A DNA stretch of 64,000 bases. It comes from Euryodendron excelsum. Taxonomy: Eukaryota; Streptophyta; Magnoliopsida; Ericales; Pentaphylacaceae. A program made the translations under genes and the position numbers. The stretch is taken from the NCBI GenBank assembly GCA_033060915.1, contig CM065394.1:17663001-17727000 (forward strand), in the 5' to 3' direction. The notes under the pieces are model-generated. The model saw only the letters and a list, made by a program, of their open reading frames with translations, made no database searches and was not told the DNA's origin. Below are positions 45,781 through 57,242 of the stretch, piece after piece (position 1 is the first letter of the stretch; each line of letters opens with the position of its first letter).

Positions 45781-46023
45781 TCAACCCTTCTGACACATCT
45801 TGTCTTCATTTTTCAAAGTCAAAAATCTCTGGGACACTATTTTAAGTGTTCCTACTCTTTTTCGGCTTTCCGGGTCATTCCCGGTCTTCCAAACTCCTTC
45901 CCGGACTTTCCGGAGTCATTCCTAGTGAAGCTAGGCTAAAAATTAAATGGTAGTCACTAGTATAGGCGCCCAATCTAGTCAAAGATACGTTGCTTGCCGA
46001 TCTTAAACATTTCCTAAATGGCT

Positions 46024-46144
46024 GGCGCCACTACTAGTGGCGCCAAGCCAAAAAATGGCCTGGCGCCACTCCTAGTGTCGCCAGTGTAGAGTTTGGCCTG
46101 GCGTCACTACAACAGGCGCCAGTGTTATCCAACCTCTATAAATA
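46024..46144 (+). promoter_or_regulatory. LTR promoter with three dyads and TATA box
   Basis: GGCGC-CACTACTAGTG-GCGCC at 46024-46044, a second with CACTCCTAGTG core at about 46062-46082, a third (GGCGTC to GGCGCC) at about 46100-46122, then TATAAATA at 46137-46144. Confidence 0.82.
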
Positions 46145-49100
46145 CAGAGCCTCTTCCAACGAGAAAGGGGTCCACAAACTCAGTCTAAAAATCATATATT
46201 TCGATATACAGAGCTCGTGCACTCCCTAAATCCTAGCTTCCCTAGGTTTTCCAAACCTTAGCCACCATATACTAAACCCTAGCCTTCTATACACTCAGAC
46301 ACACCCCCATACACTCATACACTAGCCTTTAAACCTCCTTTAAAGACTTGAAGAGCTGCAATCCAAAGTTTGAAGACAACTCTTGAAGATTGAAGACAAA
46401 GACCGAAGAACGAAGACCGAAGACAAGCAAGGCGCGCAAAATAAACAAGATACAAGGTAGGTTTTCTATTTAAATTTTTGCATTCCCCCCTCTCTCTTCT
46501 CTCTCCTAACCCACTTGGGTTTTCTCTATTTTAATCCCCCATCTCTTTCCCCCCCCCTTTCTTTGCATGCTTGAAACAAGGGGATTCTCGGTCCATGTGT
46601 AAGATTAGGCTATTGGAGAGTCACCGTGTCGGGGGCTTTCTTCTAGTCTAACCGGAGACCACGTGGGTCTGGCCCCCTTGATTATGTGGTGAAGCCTTAA
46701 CCTTGTATATTCACAACCCCAAAATTGCATTGTGCATATCATGATCTTGCATCTTTCAAAAATTATTTTCAAAATCGTTTTCAAACTTGTTTTCAAAATT
46801 GCATCGAAATCTCTTTTTCAAAAACTTGTTTCAAAATCACAATCCTAAGGTGATTCTAGCCTTTCCATGGCTAGGGTTGCTTTAGGAGAGTGTTAAATTA
46901 AAAGTGACTTTTATGGTCCATATTTTTAACCATTGTCGTTTTCAAAGCCGCTCTCCTAAAGTGGTTCTAGCCCTCTTATGGTTAGAATTGCTTTAGGAAA
47001 GTGAGATATTTTTACACCTAAAAACTCTCTTTTCAAATCTCTTCCTAAAAATCTCTTTTTCAACATACTTTCCTAAAACTCTCCTTTCCAAAGTTGTTTT
47101 TCAAAAACTCCCTCCCAAAATCTATTTTTCGAAACTCCCTTTTTCAACTCCTTTCCAAAATCCTCTTCCCAAAATCCACTTTCTTAAAATGTTCCCCAAA
47201 AATCTTTCCAAAAACTCTCTTCAACAATCTTCTACCAAAAATCTTTCTAAAAAAGCTCTCTTTCTAAAATCTTTCCAAAAACTTCCCTCTAGGATTTTCT
47301 TTCTAAAATCTTGTTTCCAAAAAATACACTTTCCAAAAATCCCTTTTCTTGATGCCCAAGTCAAGCCCTAGAACCCACAATTAGGAAACCCTAATTTTCT
47401 TTCCAAAAACATGATTTTCAAACTTACCTTAAAACCTAAGTTTCCAAAACCTCTTGTTTTTAATCCAAACTATACACATTTCCAAAACCTTTTTTCTATG
47501 TTAAAACTATAGTTTTCCAAATCTAGGGTTTCTAGAAACTTCCGTTTCTAAATCGTTGTCAAATCAAATCTTTCCTTTAGGAAACCAAATCCAATCTCTC
47601 GTTTAGGAAACTAGATCCTATCCTCCGTTTTTGGAAACAAAATCAAACCTTCCCTTTTAGAAACAAAATCTAATCCCTTCCTAATCCAAATCTTTCCTAA
47701 TTCAACTACTTCCTAATCTTCCACTTTCTTAAGTCTTAAGTTTCCAAAACTTGAACATAACAATCTTTCCTAATTTTAAAACTCAAAATCTAAATCTTTC
47801 CTAATTCAAATCTTTCCTAATTTCCTAGCTTCCTAAACCATAAGTTTCCTAAAACTTTCAACTTCCACATCTTTTCTAATTCAACCCCTTTCCAAATCTT
47901 AACTTTCCAAATTCAAGTTTTCAAATCTTTCCTAAACTCAACCTTTCCTAATCTCAATATTTTCTAAAATTCAAACTCTAAAAACTTTCTAAATCTTAAA
48001 CTTTCCTAAACTTTAAATCTTTCCAAATCCGAAGCTTTCCAAACTCAAAACTTTCCAAAGTTTAAAACATTCATAAGTTGAAACTTTCTTAATTCAAAAC
48101 TTTCATAATTTCGAAACTTTCTTAATTTGAAAACTTTCCTAATTGAACACTTCCCTATTTTGACACTTTCCTAAATTGGACCTTTCCTAATTCGAACATT
48201 TCCTAAATCTAATCTTTTCTAAAACTCTTTCAAGTCAAGTTGAATCTTTCTTAAATCCTTTCAAGTCTCAAGTCTTTCCTAGGTCTAGGTTTCCTAAAAC
48301 CAAGTCTTTCAAAATCAATCTTTTCAAATCTTCTAATCAAAGTTCAATCTCTCAATCTTCCAATCAAATTTCCAATTCAATCTCTTTCTTCTAATCAACT
48401 CTTCTATTTTCAATCGGACTCTTGTCCGAACTACGACTGACCTGATTCCTCCAAAAGGATACGTAGGCAACTCTCATGGGTGCAGTCACAACATTTTTCA
48501 AATCTCAAATTCCACAACTTCTTTCAAATTTCTATCTCCATATTTTCCAAATCTGAAATTCCACAATCTTTTCAAATCTCTAATCTATTTTCAAACTTCC
48601 AATTTCAAATTTCTATTTTCAATTTTTCAAACTTTCCAATTTCAATTCTATCTTTTCAAATCTCTTTTCAAATCAAATCAATTTCTTTTCAAATCTTTTT
48701 CCAAATCAAGTCTCTTTTCTTGCACTTGCATATCATGCATCATGTTAGTTTCTTTTCAAACATTCTTTTTCAAAGTGAATAGGATTGAACTATAGCTAGT
48801 CGAAGACTCTCATAGGTGAATCTAGGGTAGATTGACATGTAGGTACCGAAAGGGCAGGGTAGGGTGATGGCTTAGTGCGTCTTCCCTACACGTAACCAAC
48901 CTTCGAACCTAGAATCATTGTTTTCATAGACCAAAGAGGAGTTATTTTTCAAAAAGAGCTAAATGTTTTCCAAAGGTTGCCAAACAACCTATTTTCTTAA
49001 AAACCCTCTCTTGAGGTGATATTTTCAAAATCGTTTTTCAAAAACCCTAAGTGTAGTCTTTGGATTATTCTTAGTTTTTAGGTGACTTAACTCACCTTAA

Positions 49101-49272
49101 TCAAGTTAGGTGGCAACTCCAAATCTTTTCCAAAAACCTTTTATTCAAATCAAATTTTCAATTCAAACCTAGTCGCACTCATTTTTTTAGGAGGGTGAGT
49201 TCTAACGAGAGAGTACAACATTTTTTCCGCTTGTGTGAGTATTTCTCGAGTGCGAAAAATCTGGGCGCGACA

Positions 49273-49277
49273 TTTTC
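49273..49277. repeat. Target site duplication TTTTC (right)
   Basis: Exact copy of 44537-44541. Confidence 0.9.
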
Positions 49278-50833
49278 TTTATGTGAAATGAGGGAGGAAG
49301 TAAAGAGAGAGTGAAAAACAAGAAAAAGGGAAAAGTTAGTGCCATAATTTGAAATTTTTTATGCAATGCATGCCTTAGGGATGTTGCTGCCTGTCGAGGG
49401 GGACTATTCATGATGTTTTGCCTCAGACTTTGGACATAGAGCCTTGCCCCTATTATGCAATACTATACATGTGCCTGTAATCATTCATTTGTACACTCAT
49501 TCATTCAACAGAAATAATAATTTTATTGAAATGAATTTCCTTTGTACATGTAATTGTCAAGAGTACATTGAAACTGGGAGAGGGACCATTTTCCCTAGGA
49601 CTTTCACTTATTCTATTTTTACATTTGAAATCCTAAACTACTCTTGAGTTTTCGAATTTGCCTTCTTCGATGGAGGTCAGTGAAAGACCTTGATTTTGGA
49701 TTGCCCCTTGTCTTCTTAGACCCACTATCTCCGTAAGCGAAGAATGATTAGGGCCCCTCTTTATGAGACAATTTGATGCATGCTATGAATCTTTATGGTC
49801 ACTTGGTACCCTTAAGAGTTTTGGTTGGCTTGATTGGAGCGAGAAGGTCTTTGGGCCATTCTCTAGGGGTTAATCAAATGCATGAAAATGCAATAACTTG
49901 AGTTACTTCGAGAACTCTGGTCTTGAAATGAATACGGATGCATGAGTAGTTATGATGCAAAAAGATGCATGAATAACATAATGACAAGAATCAAGCAGCA
50001 TAACAACATGAATTGAGCAGAATATAAGGGAAACTAAAGCGGTCACCCTTTTTTCCTTGGTTTGAAATTGACGCGCGTGTCTTAAATCCGACAGAGGTTC
50101 AACTATGCATAGGGTACTACATGAGCATGAGGTTGGGGGTTTACTAATGCTTCCTAAAAAGCTTGGTTCCCGAACCTTCAAACCTCTTGCATCCACCCCC
50201 GAAAGGGTGAACTCCATATTTGATTGGTGGTTCGAGCGAGGGAACTATCAAGAGACCGTAGGCTGAGAAACTGACATAACATCCGCCCATAGTCAATATA
50301 CTATTCCCCCTTCTATCTAGAAGGGTAGTAACCAGATAATTATGCAAAAATGCAAATGTAAGTGAGTGCACTAAGTGTGTGTGGAATTTTTTAAAAATAA
50401 AGGAAAGGACCCAACAACACACATCCCATCCTGTTCATTCATGGCATACATAGCAATTAATATGACATAAAATAGAATGTAAACAAAGGTCCACCTACAA
50501 AAGAGAATGCATGGAGTTAGTAACTTTTCGAAAAACTCAATACAAGATAAAATGAATGGACAATGTAAGAGCATGAATATGGAAAGCGATGTAAGAGCAT
50601 GCAGATGGATGTCGATGCAAGAGCATGAAAGCAAGCAAATGAATGCAAGTGATGATACTTGTATGAAAATTGCTTTGGAAAATAATATTTATTTTTACAA
50701 ACTTATGATTTTGAAAAATTTTTTTGAGAACTTAGAAAAAAGTTTGAAAAGTGGATAAAACTAGACAAAGTAACCAAAGATTCTAGCCGAATGAAGGGTG
50801 AAGACACATGACAATGGCCTAACCCTTTAAGTG
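49278..50833 (-). other. Leader of D
   Basis: Minus-strand leader homologous to 20061-21705 of F. It has the conserved acceptor TCTTTTGTAG (AG at 50496-50495), and the conserved block at 50060-50320. No gene seen. Confidence 0.65.
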
Positions 50834-50851
50834 TCTTTAGTGGAGTTGCCA
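50834..50851 (-). promoter_or_regulatory. Primer binding site of D
   Basis: On the minus strand TGGCAACTCCACTAAAGA directly after the LTR end, a decayed tRNA-Arg-type site. Confidence 0.72.
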
Positions 50852-51924
50852 ATTGTCGCGCCCCAGTTTTTGGACACCAAAGCCCTCTTGGCTCAGAAAA
50901 AAGCACGGTGCTCTCTTGTTAGAACTCATCCTCTTAGAAGAATGAGTGTGATTAGGTTTGATCTTTAAAGGCTTTTTAAAAAAAATGGGAGTCGCCGTCT
51001 AACATAGTTAAAGATATGTTAGGTCACCTAAAACTATGTGTAATCGAAAAACTAAACTTAGGTTTTCGAAAAGGTTTTTGGAAATGTCCCTTTTTTTTAA
51101 AATGGTTTTGAAAAAGAGGTCCTAATAACCTTTGAAAGCCCTTTTGAAAACTTGACTCTGATTTTGGTTTTCGAAATAGAAATCTATCGTCCGGGGATTG
51201 GTTACGTATAGAGAAGATATCCTAAGATCATCACCCTACCCCACTCTTTCGGTACCTACATATCTAATCACCCTTGATTCACTTACTTGAATAACTGGTT
51301 ACTAATATCCACTTAATATCTACTTTAGAACTTTGAAAAATGGGGTTGGTCATTACTTTTTGGATGAGTGATGCATGATGCATGTTTTTGAAAGGATGTT
51401 TGAAAATAGAAAGTTTTGAAGTGATTTGGGAAGGAAATTTTGGCTTGGTGGAAGTTTTTGAAAAGGGGACTTGAGTTGGAATAAAAGTTATGACCGCACC
51501 ATTTTAGGTTGCCTACATATCTCATTTGGCGAGAATCAAGTCATTCATAGTTCAGGCAAGGGCCTTATAGAAAGGAGGCGCATTGAGGCTATTGGAAAGT
51601 TTTGAAGACATTTTGAGGCCTTTAGAAAGGTTTGAAGACACTTTGAGATCTTTGAAATAAGAGAACTTAAGAGTTTTTAGAAAAATGCCTTTGAAATAAG
51701 ACTTGTGATGCTTGAAGTGTTTTTTGAAAATGGGCTTGAAGATGATTTTAAACATTTTTGGAATTAACTTAATGGAGTTTTGAAAATATTTTGGAACAAC
51801 TCAAGGGAGTTTTGAAAATGTTTTGAAGGCTTATTTTGAAAACTTTGGATGTAAAATTGGATTAGAAATGCTCTTGCGAACTTGTCTCCGAAAAACTTTT
51901 GAAAGTAGTGTTTAAATACCTTAT

Positions 51925-52118
51925 TTGAAACCGGTTTCCTCGGGCTTTCTCCTCAAAAGCCCTGTTTCTAAATGATTTCCAACGGTTTCTCAGGCTTTCC
52001 CCTCAAAAGCCCTGTCTCAAGGAATTTCAAGCAGGTTTCTCGAGCTTTCTCCTAAAAAACCCTGTTTTTAAATATTTTCTAACGGCTTTCAAGCTTTTTC
52101 CACAAAAATTTTGGTTAG
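51925..52118 (+). repeat. Displaced piece of the F-type 50-bp array
   Basis: About 190 bp closely matching 27740-27920 of F (shared CCGGTTTCCTC and CTCAAGGAATTTCAAGC segments) sits inside D's LTR, where no other LTR copy has it. Confidence 0.8.
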
Positions 52119-52389
52119 GGACATTTTAAGGTTGTGCGTTCTTGAAAGCATTTGAAAAATAGTTTTTTGAAAAATAATAAGTGGCTGGCTGTATTAGTTG
52201 AGACAAGTTTAAGAGAACTTTTTGGAAGCATTTTCTTTGAAGATAGAGTATAGGAATATTTGAAAAGGTTTTGGAGTTGATTTTTGAAATCTCAAGAGAG
52301 TAGGATGTCTTTGAAAATGTGTTATGGAAATAGTTTTTGAGTTGAAAGATTATTTGAAAAGGGGTCCTTTAATTGGAACCTTGAAGCTT

Positions 52390-52560
52390 AATAACCTAGG
52401 TTGGGTTGACCTAGGGTTAGGTTAACATAGGGTTAACTAACTTGGGTTAGATTAACCTAGGGTTAAGGTGACCTAGGGTTAACTAAATAAGGTTAGATTA
52501 ACCTAGGGTTTAGTTGACCTAAGATTGGACAACAAGGGTCAAGTTAACCTAAAGTTGGAA
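52390..52560 (-). repeat. 30-bp GTTAACCTAGGG repeats
   Basis: Reverse-strand counterpart of 18490-18720, about five to six diverged copies. Confidence 0.8.
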
Positions 52561-52806
52561 AGTGGTTTTGAAAGATGGTTTGGAGCTAGGGTTTGAACCC
52601 AGTGGTTTTGGAAATGTTATTTTATGCATGAAACTTAAAAGTGTGTTTTGAAAACCATTTATAAAAACCACTCAAGTGAGTGTTGGGGTCCTATGGTTAA
52701 TATTTGGAAACCACTCAAGAGAGGGTTGCCTTGGAACCAATTCACCTATTAACTCAATAGAGTAAAACTTGTGAAAATCAACATTAAATAGATAGTTTTG
52801 AAGACT

Positions 52807-54858
52807 GTAAATACCCCATTTTTGCCCGCTCAGCAATTTCTAGCCCGACTAGACCCAGTTTTCAAATATCACAATACATGCAAGCCCAAGACGGGTCTTT
52901 CAAACTCTAATCCAGTCAACTAGTTGCTTCCTGAGCCCACAAGGTCCTACTGAAGCCATAAACACCATCATGCCCCTAGACATTCCAGGCAGCTTTCCGA
53001 GACCGAGTTGCCTCAGGAACCAACGCCATCTAAGTAGCTTCCTGAGATCAGGCGATCTCGAGGACCAACACCTTATCAAATTCTAGACGGTTCACTTCTG
53101 GCACCTGCTAGCCCACCAATGTAGAATGTCTGTTATTTAGTAGTTCTCCGAGACCAGATGTTCTCGGAGACTAACACCACTATTGTAGGTAGTTTTCTAA
53201 GACCAGGCATTCTTAGGAATCAACATCACTCTACAGGTAGCTCTCTAAGACCGGGCAGTCTCAGGGACCAACACCGCACATGTAGTTTTTCGAGACTGGG
53301 TGGTCTCGGGAACCAACACCTAGGTCAACACCAACGTCTGCTAGCCTGACTCGGTAAAAAATGGCCAAACCTGCCCCTTGGGCCTCCAGGCATGTTTTGA
53401 GAAAGTTTAAAATCCCTCAAAATGGTAAGTCCACCCTTCCAAAGTGCTACTAAGCATTTAGGTGTACTCCGCACGCCATTTTGTCCAATTCTGGTCCCAT
53501 TCCGGCTAACTCCAGTCAAAATAACCGTTTTACCCCTGAACGCCCTAGCACTGTACAAATTCCATTGAACAGTGAAAGACTCTCCTAGATCACCCCTGAA
53601 TGACCCGGCCGGCTTAACATAACGCTCCGATCCATTCCTGGCTATTTTCAACCAAACCCGGCCAAAATGACTATTTTGCCCCTAACAACCCGAACGCGCC
53701 TAAAAAACTACATTGGCCCTAGAATATTAAATGGTGGGTCTTGTCACACACCCTTGTTTAACCTAAGGAGGACCTTACGGCACTAAACATCCCTGACTCA
53801 ATAAAATTTCCTTGGAGCGTCTCACAGACGCTCTGCCAAAATTGTCCTTTTTTCCTGATTCCTTGGTTATAACGCATGGTCAAATGACTTGAGAAATGCA
53901 TAAACCAGGGAATTCCCAGAAGCTCATCCATAGGTCTTTCAATCGATACGGCTTAATCGAAGAGATTGCTTCCCGAAGCTCTTCATCGCATAGCTCGAAA
54001 ACTGCTACTTTCAGCCACCCCTAAAGCGTTTCACAAACACTTTGCCGAGATTGACTGTTTTCCTAATTCCCTGACTATAACGCATCGTCAAACGACTTGA
54101 AAAATGCGTAAATTAGGGAATTCTCAAAATTATTTCCAAAGTACTTTCCATTAGTACAATCTGATAGAGAGATCGAAACCTTCCCGGTTGGCTTAATTAT
54201 CAAGGCAAAGTTTAAACGAACACTCCCGGTGACAGAACGTATGCTACATGTGCCCAGATTTTGATCAGATCGGCTAAATTTTGATTAACTATCAAGATTT
54301 AACCAGTACAATGGGTGCCACATGGCATTCTGGCAATGGAACAGTACTACACATGCGCCAGGGCAAATTTTGTCCAAGCGCATGTACCACTTGCGCTAGG
54401 CTTCTCCCAGATTGCCTGTAAATACAGGCCTCCTCCTTTGCATATTCTAGAATCAAAATTGATAGCAAAGCCCTGCAAAAACTACTCTAGAACCACGAAG
54501 TCATATATACATCCCATACCTTAAACACCTAGGCTAGATTCCACCTCCTCCTAACCCATACACTTCACCTACATAGCCTCTCACGCCATAGAATAGCTCC
54601 CTCCAGCCTCTCAAGCATGCTTAAAGCCATCTTAGCTCAAGTCAAAACATCCATAGACGATTGGAAGTGTATTGAAGGCAAAAGGTGGTATTTCTTTTAT
54701 ATTCTTGTCCTCCCCTACTCCTCTCTTCTCCCTCCTAGCCTACTTGGACTATTCTTTATTTTAATCCCCATCTTATACCCCCCTTTCTTGTATGCTTGGA
54801 GCAAGAGGGCTCTTAGTTCATGCCTAGAGAAAATTTAGTGAGAGCCACCGTGTAAGGG
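52807..54858 (+). mobile_element. Family B LTR of element G, 5' part
   Basis: Starts TGTAAATACCCC with the family B continuation; it matches 29979-32210. Decayed dyads lie at about 54346-54395, and the TATA box is mutated to TGTAAATA (54417-54424). It is interrupted at 54858 by element E; the rest lies beyond the window. Confidence 0.82.
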
Positions 54859-57222
54859 CGTAAGCACCCCATTTTTTACCGCTTGGCAGTCTACACTCTG
54901 TTCAAACTTGTACTCAAGTCAATATGGATGTATTCCAATCGAAACCAACTCTCCAAGTCCAAATCCCATCTGTCCATCGCTTCGCGGGCCCACCAGGCCC
55001 AAATAGAGGCAAAATAACCAAAATGCCCTTAGGGGCATTGTCCTTTCCAATTCCAATTCCAATCTCTTTCTCGAGACAGTTGATTCCTCGAGACGGTAAA
55101 TCTATTCCAAATTAGGCACGTCTTTCTGAAGACAGTAAGTTCCCTTTCCAAATCAGGCATGTCTTTCCGAAGATGATAAGACCCCTTTTCAATTTCAACC
55201 CCTCTCTCGAGACAGTTGACTCCTTGAGACGGTAAATCTACTCCAATCAGGCACATCTTTCCGAAGACGGTAAGTCCCCTTTCCAATTCCAATTTCGATC
55301 CCTCTCTCGAGACAGTTGATTCCTCGAGACGGTCCGACACATTTTTCGAAAAAAATCTCTTCGAAATGGTAAGTGCGTTTAAACCTGTCGACCGGGACAA
55401 GACCCCAAATCCCCAAGATGGTAGAACGGTCCACCTTTGGCACCTGCTAGCCCGCCAATGTAGAAATGTCCGTTTAGGCACGCCTTTCAAGAAAGTTGAC
55501 TTCTCAGGCCCTAAGTCTCTTTAGCAACTTCCCCGAGATCAGGCAGTCTCGGGAATGATCACGAACCGTTAAAGTAGCGAAAATACTCACAAACATCACA
55601 ACCGTCAGAGTAGCGGAAATACTCGCAAATAGGTTGATATAGGGAATTGCCAACAAACCCCTGTATCACGCGACCACTGTTAGAGTGGCAGAAACACTTA
55701 AAACCCAAGTCAACACCAGTGCCTGCTAGCCCACTTCAGTGAAAAATGACTAAACTGCCCCTTGGGCCTTTTCTGACACGTTTCTTGAGAACACACCCGA
55801 GTCTTCAAAACGGTGAGTCCAACCTTCTAAGATTGTCTTAAAAGCAATCCGGCACGATTAGGTGTCTTCTAGTCAGTTTCGGGTTAATTTCAAGACTTTC
55901 CGATCAAGATGACCATTTTGCTCCTAGGCATTCGAACGCTCCAGGAACCACACCGGCTATGGGTATCAAACCGGTAACTTTTTGAGAATGCTTTTTATAG
56001 CATTCTCAACCTTCCTTTACCTTTCTAGATCATTCTGAGTCAGTTCCGACAAACCCGATACAAAATGACCGTTTTGCCCCTAGTAGGCCGGTTGCCTTTT
56101 CCGACCACACTGGCTCTGGGTATCAAACCAATAACTTCCTGAGAATGATTCTTATAGTATTCTCAACCTTCCTCTATCTTTTTGGATCATTCCAAGTCAG
56201 TTTTGGCAAATCCGGTGCAAAATGACCGTTTTGGCCCTGGTGGGCCGATCACCTTTTCCGACCACACCGGCTCTAGGTATCAAACCGGCAAGCCTTTGGG
56301 AACATTCTGAATAATGTTTCCAAATCTCGAGTCTTTTTTCGAGACATTCCGGGTCCGACCCGGCAGCTTTCTGATCCAGATGACCGTTTTGCCCCTAATG
56401 CCCGGTCAATCCTTCCGACACATCCTATCTTCATTTTTGAAGTCAAATATCCCCGGGACACGGTTCTAAGTTTTCCTACCCCTTTTCCGGCCCTCCGGGT
56501 CATTCCCGGCCTCTTCAATTCATCACTGAACTTTCCGGAGTCACTCCTAGTAAAGTTAGGCTAAAAATTGCATGGTAGTTACTAGTACAGACGCTCAAAT
56601 CTATCAAAGATACATTGCTTGCTGACTTAACAAACTTTCCTAACTTGCTGGTGCCACGCCAAGAAATGGCCTGGCGCCAAGAGGAAGTTTGCCTTAGCGC
56701 CACTGTAACAGGCGCCAGGTCTATCTCATGTCTATAAATACAGAGTCTCTTCCAACGTGAAAGGGGTCCGCAAACTCAGTCTAAAAATCTTATATTTCGA
56801 TATACAGAGCTCGTACAATCCCAAAACCCTACTTTCTCTGTGCATCTTTCCTACACATAACCAACCTCCGAACCTAGAATCACTGTTTTCAAAGACCAAA
56901 AAGGAGTTATTTTTCAAAAAGGGCTAAATATTGCCCAAAGGTAGCCAAATAACCTGTTTTCTTAACACCCTCTCTTAAGGAGATATTTTCAAAAACCCTA
57001 AGTGTAGTTTTTGGATTATGCTTAGTTTTTAAGTGACCTAACTCGCCTTAATCAAGTTAGGTGGTGACTCCAAATCTTTTCTAAAAGCCCTTTATTCAAA
57101 TCAATTTTCAATTCAAACCTAGTCGCACTCATTCTTCTAGGAAGGTGAGTTCTAACGAGAGAGTACAACATTTTTTCCGCTTGTGTGTGTATTCCTCGAG
57201 TGCAAAAAATCTGGGCACGACA
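54859..57222 (+). mobile_element. Family A 5' LTR of element E, internally deleted (2.4 kb)
   Basis: Starts CGTAAGCACCCC (TG changed to CG) and ends GGGCACGACA directly before a good PBS. It carries about three 81-bp-type units (55070-55335), 157-bp units (cores near 55950, 56107 and 56263), the promoter and TATA box. It then jumps near 56830 from the R region straight to the U5 end: about 3 kb of U5 including the splice donor is missing. Confidence 0.87.
56646..56740 (+). promoter_or_regulatory. LTR promoter of E
   Basis: Partly deleted GGCGCC dyads (56646-56716) followed by TATAAATA at 56733-56740. Confidence 0.72.
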
Positions 57223-57224
57223 GC

Positions 57225-57242
57225 TGGCGACTCCGCTGGAGA
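57225..57242 (+). promoter_or_regulatory. Primer binding site of E
   Basis: TGGCGACTCCGCTGGAGA, three bases after the LTR end. It is complementary, apart from one base, to the 3' end of plant tRNA-Arg(ACG) as I recall it (CCCAGCGGAGTCG plus CCA). Confidence 0.8.

Larger units (their letters stand above)
44542..49272 (+). mobile_element. Solo family A LTR, 4.7 kb, inside D
   Basis: Starts TATAAGTACCCC (first dinucleotide TG changed to TA) and ends GGGCGCGACA, flanked by TTTTC duplications. D's sequence continues on both sides on the minus strand. It contains 4-5 copies of the 81-bp unit, three 157-bp units, the dyad promoter, the splice donor and the full U5. No internal sequence remains. Confidence 0.93.
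38643..52806 (-). mobile_element. Element D: family B, minus strand, gag remnant only; outermost element
   Basis: Minus-strand order: 5' LTR (52806-50853), PBS, leader, gag remnants, noncoding block, 32-bp repeat array, polypurine tract, 3' LTR (39718-38643, continuing beyond F). It hosts F in its 3' LTR, a solo family A LTR in its gag region and element G in its 5' LTR. No protease, reverse transcriptase, integrase or aORF is recognisable. Confidence 0.78.
50853..52806 (-). mobile_element. Family B 5' LTR of D, 3' part
   Basis: Minus-strand LTR ending GGGGCGCGACA at 50853, with the conserved U5 block, the GTTAAC repeats and other family B sequence. It is interrupted at 52806 by element G and carries a foreign fragment at 51925-52118. 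Confidence 0.8.

Noticed and set aside
57225..57242. tRNA-Arg gene
   Set aside because: Only about 18 bases match a tRNA 3' end, in the position of a PBS; no cloverleaf follows.
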